A stretch of DNA of 13,839 bases from NCBI GenBank assembly GCA_937875645.1, contig CALLXO010000107.1:1-13839 (forward strand), given 5' to 3'. Position numbers and translations under genes: made by a program. The notes beneath the pieces were generated by a model that was not told where the DNA came from, ran no database searches, and saw only the letters and a program-made list of their open reading frames with translations. How positions within the stretch are numbered: position 1 is the first letter of the stretch; every line of letters begins with the position of its first letter. This DNA is from an uncultured Clostridia bacterium (GTDB taxonomy: Bacteria; Bacillota; Clostridia; Christensenellales; CAG-314). Positions 4,956 to 13,839 of this stretch are shown here, piece after piece.

Positions 4956-7900
4956 ATGAGAAGTCATTTTTGTAAAGTATGGATAAGTATAATAATTCTA
5001 CTGCTTGCCCTCTGTCTTGTTGTGGGCGGTGTATTTGCTTATTACCAATTTATGGTAAAAGGCTGGCGGCATACAATAAGCAGCGCTTCCGTTGCCTTCA
5101 CTTTTAACGGAAAAACCTTTATTGATTCTATTGATGGTAGGATAAACAGCAGCGAGCTTAATATAAGTAAAGGTGAAGAAAAAGATTTGCGCCTGGTGGT
5201 AAGGGTAAGGAGCAGCACCGAATCGGCAATGGGATATACTATCAACTTTGGTTTTGGCACTAAGGAAGAAGACGGGTTGCAAGTAAAGGACGACAAGTTG
5301 GCGCGCGCAATAGAAGTGTATCTGTTTAAAGAGGGTGGATATTCGTATTTATGTAATATGGATAAAATAAGCAGTATAATGCTTGATGGCGACCTTGTAG
5401 CCAATCAAAGTTACGCCTATGATTTAAGACTTGTTTATAGTCAAGGCGCGGGGGATTATTACCGAGATAAGACCTTCACACTTAAAGCTACAGCACATAC
5501 AAAAGAAGCTTCGCTAAATTTAAAATATAATTATGTAAAAAATGAGTCAGAACTTAAAACTGCTTTGACGACAGATCGCCATAATAATAAAAATATTGTA
5601 TTGACGCGAGACATCAATATTATCAATAGCATAAACGCAACAAACAGAGTGCGGATTAATTTAAACGGATACAAGTTGTTGGTGGGAGAAGGCGCAAGCG
5701 ATACTCCCTCCATCAGTTTTTTATATGCTAACGCTTTTGACAATCAGCTTACCGCTGGCATTGTAGATGACAGTGCAATTAGCAACAGTTTAGATACAAC
5801 TCACAACAAAATAAATGTAGACATAAACATTAATACTCCCAATGATATTTTTATTATTGGCGAAAGTTTAGCGGATAGTTTTGAAAAATTTACCTGCACT
5901 TCGTATTTGTTGGAAAGCGCAAAACAGCTAATTCAAAACCGTATATATCAAGCGGAAAAGCTTGTTTTTAACGACGGGGAGGACTTAAAACTTTTTAAAG
6001 GATTAGGTTGGTATATAGAAAACAATTTATTAGAAGTGACTACCGACGGCATAATTTTTAATGAACAAGATTTAAACGCAAACGGCGTTCTCTTTTCGTC
6101 TCTTTTGCGGCTTAATGCGAATTTGGTATTTACCGCAAACTATCAGGCAGAATTTACTTTAAGCGATAACAATACAATGGTTAACGTGGGCGGTATAATT
6201 AAGGTTAGAGGCAACAGCCCGCAGGCGGTTGCGGAAGCATTTGTTTCTTGTGTGCCTGATACGATTATGTGCAGTTTGTTTTTCCCTTGTTTTGATGAGC
6301 TTACAAACAGTTTTGTTTCTTGGATTATTAGCGACAATAATGCAAATTATCTTGACGAAAACGGTACTATTCTGCCAAAGGGAGTATATGTTTTAGATAG
6401 TTGGAGCGCTAAAACAATAACGGTAGGGGTAAAGGTGGCTTGCGGTGACATTCAATATACTGCCTATAAAACAGTTACAGTAACTGTCCTAAACGGAGAG
6501 GAGCGCACACAAAAGCTATATAAGTATCAGCAAATAATTTTGCAACCAGATGAGACAACTGACTTGATGAAATTAATTTATGCCGACAATGTGGAGCGAG
6601 CTGCGTTAAAAGGCATTTCTGTTTCCTTAAATGCCGAGGACAACATTTACAGCGGAAACATTAACTACTTGGAAGTTTCGCCCCCCGTAACCAACGAACA
6701 AGGGGTAGCGTATGAATATGTCACTGTTAAAAATAGTCCTACAGAAGGAGCAGTAAAAATAAGAGCTTCCCTTACCTTTGATTACGGGCAAGAGGGGCTT
6801 TATATTCTTAACAATTTAGAAATTATTGTGCTTGCAAAATCCAGCACTTATGAGATAAGCGACAGTGCAAACGCTATTCAAAAGCAGTACGAAACAAACA
6901 CATATACCTTAGACGAGGGTTTTTCCTTTGTTGTTTCGGGAAATATAACCAACAATGTATTTGTAGAATACTTTCTCCCAGAAATTTTCAGAGATTATGT
7001 TTTAATGCGTCAAAATGTTTTTCTTTTGGCAAACGCCGAAGATTTAATCGCCGATTATGCCCATTTCGGCTTTTATGCGCTTTTAGAAGGTGACTATTGT
7101 TATTTTTCCGCCGCTACTCGCTTTGATCAATTTGGCAACGCAAGCACAACAGGTGAGTATGTAAAAATACTGACAGCGGAGAGCGAAGAAACGCTCTGTA
7201 ACCTTGTTGAATTACTTAACAGCGGGCTTGTGTTTCGCCGAGTAACAGAGATAAAGATAAATGCCGAAAAACTGAGTATAAATACCGTTACTGCCAACAT
7301 TTACGCTAATCTTTATACCATTAGTGAGGGAAATAAGGAATATGTTACTGAAACAATAACGGAAGAGGGCGAAAGCATAACTCGCAACGTGACCTTTAAT
7401 TTTTCTCTCGTATTAACGGGGATTATTCATAACAACGCCAATGAAATTGCCGACTACAACTTATATGCCTCTTTGCTTAATTTTTATGACGCTAACGGTG
7501 ACGGATACATAACAAAAGTTGAAGCAACCGCCGATTGGAACTCTCTCTCAAAAAGTACAATTATTTATTTTGAAAGGGAGTATACCTGTTTAGATTTTAG
7601 CTATTGCGATATTTCCAGCTTAAAGGGGTTGGAATATTTTACATATATTAAGGGACTTAAGTTTAGCAACAATAAGCTGATAGATATTTTTCCAATAGAA
7701 AATTTGCGGCAATTAATATATTTAGATTTATCTGACAACTTTTTAACCAATATAACAAGCTTGAGTTTTTCTGACAGTTTGCGTGTATTAATTTTGCAAA
7801 ACAACAACATCACAAACATAGAGCCGTTAAGATATTTAAGCGACCTTGTCGCTGTTGACTTATACCAAAACAACATAGGTGATTTTGACCCAATAAGCGG

Positions 7901-10900
7901 CTTAGACAGTCTTATTTTCCTTGACGTAAGATACAGCGGTAGGACGACTATTACAGCTGACGTAAAATATTATTTTACTCTTCTTTACGTAAACAATAAA
8001 AACAATAGTATAATTGATACTTATTTTTCCATGAAAACAGATTTTGTGGGGGGAGGAGATTTTTCCGCTACTCAAACAGAGCAAGCGGCGGCATTGGCTT
8101 TAAGTAACGTTTACGAAATAAACGAGCTGTATACCAGTCTTTTTACTCCTTCGGTCATTAATTATGACGGCAAACTGTTTTATCTGTTGTGGGGCATAAG
8201 AAACAATGACAGGATAATTTTTGATGACTACAACGGACTGTATACAACTGGTTGCACTATTGTTAGCGGAATTGTGGAAGAAGCATTGACGCTTACCTTG
8301 ACGGTAACGGACAGCACGGATTTATCTCAAATATCTTTGCAACGCACTTTTGATGTTATTCTTTTGCCCTCACAGTTAAGCGAGGCAACGGCCTATCTTC
8401 AGCTGCCTTTAAGTGTTGCTAATAGTCAAGGACTAAGTGCGGTATTTACCGACAGCAACTATGCCTATGTAAAAGCCAAAGAGGCTATCCCCGACAGAGC
8501 GTTACGAGGTACGCTTTTTAACTATTTTAATACAACGATTGACTCAGACAGCTCACCTATTATTATCTATTCGCAAGGAGGGGTGTCGTTAAGAGAAAAA
8601 TATGTGCTGACGGACACAACAAATTTAAATGCGGTATATGATTTTTCGTACAGAAACATAAGCGATTTAAGCGGACTGAATTTTTTTACCATCGTTTTTA
8701 GCGGAACACAAAGTTTTAAGCCTGCCATTGACTTAAGAGGAAATCAGCTTGACGGGTTAAGCGAACTAAACAAAATGAATGGTGTGACTAAACTTTATTT
8801 AGGCGGACAAGAGTATGACTTTACGCAACTTTTAGGTACTGCGGTAAAAAACGGCGACACTATTGTTGATTGGTCGGGGGGACTAACGACACTTAGTTTA
8901 CTGTCTGTTTACGAGTGTTACAACTTAGACAGCGAAGAAGTGCAAAAAGCATTATATATGACGTACATCGCAAACACCGCCGTTGACATTTACTTAACGG
9001 ACGCTGCTTCAGTTTGGAATCCTTACGAAAAATTGTATAAACACGCCCAAAGTTGGCCATCGATATACAGCGTTATGGAAATAGGCGATTACAGCTATTT
9101 TGAAAATGATTTTGTTTCGGTAAACTTTTACGATTATCGAGATATAAATTTTTATGTAACAGATTTAAAAATTGATAAAGCATATTGGAACGCCAACACT
9201 TCGGCAATAAATTACTTTGAAAACGGCGATATAGCTGGCAATATATTAGGCGTAAATTATTATACAAATTTTATTTACCGTTATCTTGTTGGCTATGATT
9301 GCGCTGCTTTTTTGACGATTACGGTACAAGGGAATGACGGAAGAGGCGCATTGACTGATGCATTTAGTTTTATAACGCAAATATCCGCACAACTGCATAA
9401 TAAGCTTTATATTTGCGATTTGCCCTCAAATAATGCTTACGTTATCAAATACGGAAAAGATTTAGATTATTTTGACGGACAAACAACAAAAGTAGGTATT
9501 TTACCTAATTGCGTGGCAATAAGCGACGTATTTACCGGCCGCTCTGTTAGCGCACTTATTTTATATCAGATGTCACGTAATACCAGCGGAGGGTTAAGAT
9601 ATTTTAAAGTCAGCAATAGCAGACGGGTAGACAATTATGCCGACTTTGCAAATGGCACTTTAACTAGCTCTTGGTATGCTTACTTTGATTCGACAACAGG
9701 CAACACTTATATAAGCAGAAAAATGCCTCTTGCTGTTACCAGTACTGTTAATGTGGACGGCAGTTATTTTGATAGGGGAGACGCTTTAAGTGGGCTTGAT
9801 TTAACGGGATGTCTTACCGTCAACATTCAAAGGGATTGCAAATTAGGTGACGGCAGTTATTTAGTTAACGTAAGAAATTTAACGGTATATTATTCCTTTG
9901 TTGATTTGTCTAAAATAAATGTTGACTTAGTAAACCTTATCTCTTTGGATATAGGGAGCACCAGAAACAACAGAGGCGTGACGCTTTACCATACTGACGA
10001 AGGCGGAAATACCGTATATGCTTTTTCACATATGCCCAACTTAAACACATTGAGGTTAATCACCAGCAATTGTTATGACTGGGAAGGGTTAAAGGGGTTT
10101 TTATACGACAGTGACGGCAATTTAAACACTTCAACGCAGTTGTCCTCTATGAGCATTTACGAAAATAGCAACGCAAACAGCAATGCAAACGTAACCGACC
10201 TCGCTACTTTGGCTATGGTAAATGAAATATATAACCTTTATGTCACCTCTCACATGGGAGAAATGCCTCTTTATTATGTAAGAGACAGCGTAACGGTATA
10301 TTCGCCCGAGGGCACAGGCGCATCCTTTGTTTACGGAGTGAGCGAGCCGGGGGAGTATATTGATTTTTCCTCAAGAATTTTTGATTTATCAGCAAAAGTA
10401 AATGATGAAAATATAATAGAAACAAATATTCAAATTTTGTCAACGGGGGACATTATCACGTTGCCTCTTTCTACTTACAATACTCTGTACGGTGTACTCT
10501 ACGCTCCAAACGCTGTGGACAGCAAAGGCGAAAATATAGATAGCGTGCGCGCTTTTGCTATTACTTGGATATTGGTGGGATTAGACTCCACTACCTTTAA
10601 CAATATGTTTACGCATCCTTTTGTCACAGCAACTAACACTACTTACAATGGGACAAAATCTGTAATGCTTGTATATGATGTTTTGGCAGAGGATTTCAAT
10701 TTTGAGAGTGCAATTACCTTGACTTATTCTTCTTTAAGTACTTTTGACTATTATTTTGTCGCAGTAGGTCATATTGGCGAAGGATATTTTGATAAAGACA
10801 GCAATTATATTTTATACAGCGACAGTCTACATAATTACTATAATTTTGTCTATCCCTTTTTAGCAGTGGGTGCAACACCGGCGGCGGCAGGTACTTCTTC

Positions 10901-13839
10901 CTATGCGGAGTTTAAAGACGTTAATTTGCGCTTTTTTGTGTTTAGTGTTTTTGGTAAATATACTAACGAAAGCGGTTATAGCGGATGTTTGGATATTAAT
11001 ACAAAAAATACCTTAAAGGCTCAAACTTCCTTTGTTTTAACGGACACGCCTTCTTTGCTCTGTTACTCCAGTCAAATTTCGGTAGTAAATTGTTATAATA
11101 GCTTCAACAGCCACAGCTACAGCCTTATTAACTGTCCGCAATGGGTAATTACGCTAAAAGGGGTGGAATTATTTGAAAATATCACATCAATCACGGTGAC
11201 GGATAATTTAATTTCAGACATAACGCATTTGTCTGACTTAACGCAATTGACGCAAATAAACTTAAGCGGAAACATAATTAGCGATATTTCTGCGCTGTCC
11301 TCTTTACCGATAAGTATATTAAATTTATCATACAATCCGATAAACAGCTTATCAGCGGTAAGCGGCACACTTAAAAGCAGCATTGATACTCTCATCTTAA
11401 CGTACTGCACGCAAATAGGCGGAGCTCAACTTTCTTATTTAGTAGGGGCAAACAACTTAAACACGTTACGTTTATTCGGTACGGCGTGCGCCTATGATTT
11501 TTATGAAGAAAGCGGACAAAAAAGAGACGCCATTTATTGGCTTAACCAAATAAACAGGACAATAAACCTAACCTTAAACACCAATACTTTAAATGTTGTT
11601 ACGCCGTTGCAAATAAACACCTTTTATAATTATTACGCTTTCTTGACAGCAATAGACCACTCTGTCTATAGTGACAATACAGCATATGTTATTACTGAGA
11701 CAGTAGAAGGCATCACTTATACAAAAACCTTTAATGACAGGGTATTTTTCTATAAGGACACATTAGGGAAAAACAGCACCGCACTAATAAAGATAACAAG
11801 CGACGCCAATCCTCAGTTTGTTGCTTATAGAGAGATAGGCTTTAACAACCCCAACAGTACTGCAAATTATACTGTGGTAAGCAACGGGCAAAGTTACTTG
11901 TTAAATCTGTTTAATAGTAGGTTATTTGCATTTATTTTAGATAATCAAGAAATTCGTACCGTGGACAGCGTAAATCAAATTATTAGCGTAAAGGACAACA
12001 TAACAATAAATGTGACTTCCGATATAGGCTTTTACAGTTTAGAAGGAATGCAATATCTGCAAGTTAGCAACCTTTATGTCACCGACAATAATTTAATTAA
12101 GACTTGGACACAATTTTCCGCTACAAATTTCACCAACTCGGTGACCAACTTGACGATAGAAAGCGGCTTTTTAAAGGCGGTTGATTTAGCGTTTTTAAGC
12201 TATACCACCAAAATTAATTCATTGGATATTAGTAGATGCAAGGGGATTAATTATTATGACGCTGTTTTTCTTGCAAATATAATAAAGCAAAACACAACTA
12301 TCAGGACATTAAGCGTAAATGATGCAAAAGGCATATTCAATTTTATTAGCAGTAACTCTTTTGTCAGCGCAAGAGATTATGTAATAGCGTTGTTTAATGC
12401 TAAAAATATTGCCTATTGCAGTAACGTGGGAGTAATGACAAACATAACGGCATTGGCTTTTAATGCACAAAACGGCGAACGCTATTATTATTCGGATATA
12501 AGCAATACCTTAAGCTACTATGCATTAATTAGTAGCAACGCAAATAAATATGTAGCTTTAATTAATCCTACAACGACTAATAACGGCACAAGGTACGCAA
12601 CAAACGTTACAGCCTCTGCCCTTGCCGCCGCAAACGGCAGGAGGGTAGTACCTATAATTATCAGTTGGACAGAAATTAACACTACTGAGGGCATAAAAAT
12701 ATATTTGCCAAAAAACATGACGGAAATAGGCGAAAGCTATTATATAGAATGGCGCATTACCTCTACTTCTACAACGGCATTATTGACATTTATCGATGGC
12801 GTTGTTTTGCTTAACCGCAGCAATTTAAATGCGTACAGCGCATTAAGTTCTGTTAGACTTAGGGCGTATTTTTATAAAATTGAGGGGGGAGTGCCTGTCT
12901 CTTCCACTTCAACTGCTTATAACTTTTACATAACGATAACTTTTATTAATAAAACGGAACGAGTTTTGACAAATACAAATTATTATCTTCAATTATTGGA
13001 AGAAAATGCAGAGTACGGTCAAGCGGACTATTTTGACGGAACGTATTATTACTATCAAGCAGCAAATATCTTTAAGAGCGGTAATTTATTAGATTATATG
13101 TATAAAGACAATAAACTGTCTACAAGTACTACTGTAGGCAAAGCTATAGGTAATATACGCAATATTTATAACAATGATATACCCTCTCTTAAAGACAATT
13201 GGGCGGTTAACTTATACGCTTATAAGGTAGGAGAGGATAGGGTTTTTACGACAGAAAGCGAAGTAGAAGGTTATGAAGTAATGCTTTATGGCAATGTTAT
13301 CCCTTATAGTTTTATTGACTCATTGCAATATTTTTATCTGCCAAATTTGGATGTTACAAGTATTAGCGGAATGGAAATTTTTAGCAATTTGATAGCGGTA
13401 CAGTTTGAATATTCTCAGCTTGTAGATATTTCGCCGTTAAGCAAATTGACAAAATTAGAATATTTTTATTACTATGTAGACGGCTCCAGCTCAAACAGAA
13501 TGCAGGAGGTGTTGGACTTTTCGCCGCTAATTAAGGGTGCTGGCGATACACTAAAGGAATTTGCCTATTGCTACAATTCCGGTATACCGTTAAATGATTT
13601 ATCCTTTTTGACCGCTTTTAAAAATTTGCAAAGAGCGTATATTTACCTCAACGATAATAGCGCATCAGCAGGTATTCGTTCGCAAATATTTAATACCTTG
13701 TCTTTTAAGTATGTTTTGGCGTATTTTTCGCTGTATCAGCCAGACACAAAAGTTTATGTAGGGTTAATAAGCATTGCCAACACTATAACGATGGTCGATA
13801 AAACGTTAAGTTATGTTGCGGAATCTCTCACTAATACAA
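4956..13839 (+). CDS. Giant modular LRR surface protein (putative adhesin), N-terminal 2961 residues, cut by window edge
   Basis: I translated the frame from ATG 4956 to the right edge and found no stop. An in-frame TAA at 4926 leaves 4956 as the only upstream ATG. AAGGA (4950-4954) is only one base away, oddly close. Residues 8-28 are a hydrophobic signal segment ending VVGGVFAYYQF, like SipW-dependent TasA/camelysin signals. Residues about 45-184 resemble a TasA-like beta-sandwich (LARAIEVYLF, YRDKTFTLKATAHT). Residues about 190-245 have a beta-helix-type opening (IVLTRDINI then LNGYKL). After that, Ig-like strands (about 482-528, 1104-1137, 1449-1478, 2595-2665) alternate with LRR islands (about 879-995, 1228-1281, 1639-1718, 2065-2178, 2359-2458, 2789-2911). 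D845-E856 is an EF-hand loop. The protein is rich in Y, N, S and T, and no enzyme motif was seen. I infer an exported adhesin or matrix protein; the C-terminal anchor is outside the window. Confidence 0.85.
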   Translation, partial: MRSHFCKVWISIIILLLALCLVVGGVFAYYQFMVKGWRHTISSASVAFTFNGKTFIDSIDGRINSSELNISKGEEKDLRLVVRVRSSTESAMGYTINFGFGTKEEDGLQVKDDKLARAIEVYLFKEGGYSYLCNMDKISSIMLDGDLVANQSYAYDLRLVYSQGAGDYYRDKTFTLKATAHTKEASLNLKYNYVKNESELKTALTTDRHNNKNIVLTRDINIINSINATNRVRINLNGYKLLVGEGASDTPSISFLYANAFDNQLTAGIVDDSAISNSLDTTHNKINVDININTPNDIFIIGESLADSFEKFTCTSYLLESAKQLIQNRIYQAEKLVFNDGEDLKLFKGLGWYIENNLLEVTTDGIIFNEQDLNANGVLFSSLLRLNANLVFTANYQAEFTLSDNNTMVNVGGIIKVRGNSPQAVAEAFVSCVPDTIMCSLFFPCFDELTNSFVSWIISDNNANYLDENGTILPKGVYVLDSWSAKTITVGVKVACGDIQYTAYKTVTVTVLNGEERTQKLYKYQQIILQPDETTDLMKLIYADNVERAALKGISVSLNAEDNIYSGNINYLEVSPPVTNEQGVAYEYVTVKNSPTEGAVKIRASLTFDYGQEGLYILNNLEIIVLAKSSTYEISDSANAIQKQYETNTYTLDEGFSFVVSGNITNNVFVEYFLPEIFRDYVLMRQNVFLLANAEDLIADYAHFGFYALLEGDYCYFSAATRFDQFGNASTTGEYVKILTAESEETLCNLVELLNSGLVFRRVTEIKINAEKLSINTVTANIYANLYTISEGNKEYVTETITEEGESITRNVTFNFSLVLTGIIHNNANEIADYNLYASLLNFYDANGDGYITKVEATADWNSLSKSTIIYFEREYTCLDFSYCDISSLKGLEYFTYIKGLKFSNNKLIDIFPIENLRQLIYLDLSDNFLTNITSLSFSDSLRVLILQNNNITNIEPLRYLSDLVAVDLYQNNIGDFDPISGLDSLIFLDVRYSGRTTITADVKYYFTLLYVNNKNNSIIDTYFSMKTDFVGGGDFSATQTEQAAALALSNVYEINELYTSLFTPSVINYDGKLFYLLWGIRNNDRIIFDDYNGLYTTGCTIVSGIVEEALTLTLTVTDSTDLSQISLQRTFDVILLPSQLSEATAYLQLPLSVANSQGLSAVFTDSNYAYVKAKEAIPDRALRGTLFNYFNTTIDSDSSPIIIYSQGGVSLREKYVLTDTTNLNAVYDFSYRNISDLSGLNFFTIVFSGTQSFKPAIDLRGNQLDGLSELNKMNGVTKLYLGGQEYDFTQLLGTAVKNGDTIVDWSGGLTTLSLLSVYECYNLDSEEVQKALYMTYIANTAVDIYLTDAASVWNPYEKLYKHAQSWPSIYSVMEIGDYSYFENDFVSVNFYDYRDINFYVTDLKIDKAYWNANTSAINYFENGDIAGNILGVNYYTNFIYRYLVGYDCAAFLTITVQGNDGRGALTDAFSFITQISAQLHNKLYICDLPSNNAYVIKYGKDLDYFDGQTTKVGILPNCVAISDVFTGRSVSALILYQMSRNTSGGLRYFKVSNSRRVDNYADFANGTLTSSWYAYFDSTTGNTYISRKMPLAVTSTVNVDGSYFDRGDALSGLDLTGCLTVNIQRDCKLGDGSYLVNVRNLTVYYSFVDLSKINVDLVNLISLDIGSTRNNRGVTLYHTDEGGNTVYAFSHMPNLNTLRLITSNCYDWEGLKGFLYDSDGNLNTSTQLSSMSIYENSNANSNANVTDLATLAMVNEIYNLYVTSHMGEMPLYYVRDSVTVYSPEGTGASFVYGVSEPGEYIDFSSRIFDLSAKVNDENIIETNIQILSTGDIITLPLSTYNTLYGVLYAPNAVDSKGENIDSVRAFAITWILVGLDSTTFNNMFTHPFVTATNTTYNGTKSVMLVYDVLAEDFNFESAITLTYSSLSTFDYYFVAVGHIGEGYFDKDSNYILYSDSLHNYYNFVYPFLAVGATPAAAGTSSYAEFKDVNLRFFVFSVFGKYTNESGYSGCLDINTKNTLKAQTSFVLTDTPSLLCYSSQISVVNCYNSFNSHSYSLINCPQWVITLKGVELFENITSITVTDNLISDITHLSDLTQLTQINLSGNIISDISALSSLPISILNLSYNPINSLSAVSGTLKSSIDTLILTYCTQIGGAQLSYLVGANNLNTLRLFGTACAYDFYEESGQKRDAIYWLNQINRTINLTLNTNTLNVVTPLQINTFYNYYAFLTAIDHSVYSDNTAYVITETVEGITYTKTFNDRVFFYKDTLGKNSTALIKITSDANPQFVAYREIGFNNPNSTANYTVVSNGQSYLLNLFNSRLFAFILDNQEIRTVDSVNQIISVKDNITINVTSDIGFYSLEGMQYLQVSNLYVTDNNLIKTWTQFSATNFTNSVTNLTIESGFLKAVDLAFLSYTTKINSLDISRCKGINYYDAVFLANIIKQNTTIRTLSVNDAKGIFNFISSNSFVSARDYVIALFNAKNIAYCSNVGVMTNITALAFNAQNGERYYYSDISNTLSYYALISSNANKYVALINPTTTNNGTRYATNVTASALAAANGRRVVPIIISWTEINTTEGIKIYLPKNMTEIGESYYIEWRITSTSTTALLTFIDGVVLLNRSNLNAYSALSSVRLRAYFYKIEGGVPVSSTSTAYNFYITITFINKTERVLTNTNYYLQLLEENAEYGQADYFDGTYYYYQAANIFKSGNLLDYMYKDNKLSTSTTVGKAIGNIRNIYNNDIPSLKDNWAVNLYAYKVGEDRVFTTESEVEGYEVMLYGNVIPYSFIDSLQYFYLPNLDVTSISGMEIFSNLIAVQFEYSQLVDISPLSKLTKLEYFYYYVDGSSSNRMQEVLDFSPLIKGAGDTLKEFAYCYNSGIPLNDLSFLTAFKNLQRAYIYLNDNSASAGIRSQIFNTLSFKYVLAYFSLYQPDTKVYVGLISIANTITMVDKTLSYVAESLTNT
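7488..7523 (+). other. EF-hand / dockerin-like calcium loop in the giant protein
   Basis: Residues 845-856 read DANGDGYITKVE, with D1, N3, D5, G6, I8 and E12 in the canonical calcium-loop spacing. The preceding ADYNLYASLLNFY and following LRR match the common bacterial arrangement in which a helix plus calcium loop caps an internalin-like LRR (compare family pattern IPDANLRAALL..DTNGDGEIS). A second, degenerate cap (IPDRALRGTLFNYFNTTIDS) precedes the next LRR island at about residue 1178. Confidence 0.7.
7590..7938 (+). repeat. LRR island 1 (internalin-like leucine-rich repeats)
   Basis: Residues 879-995 contain about five repeats of 21-23 residues with the LxxLxxLxLxxNxIxxIxPL pattern. Examples are LIYLDLSDNFLTNITSL, LRVLILQNNNITNIEPL and LVAVDLYQNNIGDFDPI. 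This is the clearest LRR run in the protein and suggests a protein- or ligand-binding curved surface. Confidence 0.85.
11148..11490 (+). repeat. LRR island 4
   Basis: Residues about 2065-2178 repeat the LRR pattern: ITSITVTDNLISDITHL, LTQINLSGNIISDISAL, ISILNLSYNPINSLSAV, then IDTLILTYCTQI and LNTLRLFGT. The island is followed by a helical stretch ending INRTINLTLN, which has counterparts after islands 2 and 5. Confidence 0.8.
13320..13690 (+). repeat. LRR island 6
   Basis: Residues about 2789-2911 contain degenerate repeats: LQYFYLPNLDVTSISGM, LIAVQFEYSQLVDISPL, LEYFYYYVDG, LKEFAYCYNSGIPLNDL and LQRAYIYLND. Tyr and Phe often replace Leu, so profile searches may underscore it. The array probably continues beyond the right edge. 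Confidence 0.7.

Noticed and set aside
5042..5404. Minus-strand frames within the giant gene (also 4998-5282, 7601-7876, 11117-11410 and others)
   Set aside because: The plus-strand frame is continuous with consistent domain patterns. The reverse frames are short, lack ribosome sites and follow the complement of the coding bias.
7488..7523. Dockerin domain of a cellulosome
   Set aside because: Only one calcium loop is present rather than the paired loops of a dockerin, and it directly precedes an LRR, which fits the LRR-cap arrangement better.
4956..13839. Frameshift or several separate genes in the long frame
   Set aside because: I followed the frame codon by codon from 4956 to the end and met no stop. 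LRR and beta patterns continue in the same frame throughout.
1..13839. tRNA, rRNA, CRISPR array, insertion sequence or prophage signs
   Set aside because: No cloverleaf-like segment, regularly spaced direct repeats, transposase motif or terminal inverted repeats were seen.

Overview
The window is AT-rich bacterial DNA and covers a chromosome replication origin plus the start of a giant surface-protein gene. I infer a low-GC, Gram-positive-type (Firmicutes/Clostridia-like) genome from four things: strong AAGGAG-type ribosome sites with TTGACA/TATAAT promoters, a Bacillus-type unwinding element (DnaA-trio), two consensus parS sites, and a clostridial-looking GEMM riboswitch. The species cannot be named from this sequence.

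Layout. (1) 1-331, minus strand: the N-terminal third of dnaN, running off the left edge. (2) 332-730: the divergent dnaN/dnaA intergenic region, which looks like oriC. Read towards dnaN it shows a DnaA box, a GC cluster, six DnaA-trios and an AT-rich unwinding region. The dnaA promoter is at its other end. (3) 731-2095, plus: dnaA, complete. (4) 2250-3005, plus: a CvpA-family membrane protein with its own promoter and terminator. (5) 3071-3088: a perfect parS site. (6) 3213-4622, plus: a MATE-family multidrug exporter. (7) 4635-4671: a 32-bp palindrome that is both a second parS site and a possible transcription terminator. (8) 4744-4955: a consensus sigma-A promoter, a GEMM-I (c-di-GMP-I) riboswitch and an overlapping intrinsic terminator. 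(9) 4956-13839, plus: one open frame of at least 2961 codons that runs off the right edge.

The giant protein starts with a SipW/TasA-like signal segment and a TasA-like beta-sandwich region. A beta-helix-like strand region follows, and then alternating Ig-like beta segments and six leucine-rich-repeat islands. The first island is preceded by an EF-hand-type calcium loop.

How it fits together. The left half is replication and segregation machinery: DnaA opens the origin beside dnaN, and ParB (not encoded here) would load at the two parS sites. The right half reads as a second-messenger-controlled adhesin. The terminator uses the 3' strand of the aptamer's closing helix, so ligand binding should block termination. 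That predicts an ON switch, in which high c-di-GMP turns on a huge surface or biofilm protein. I judge this riboswitch-giant adhesin unit the most interesting part of the window.
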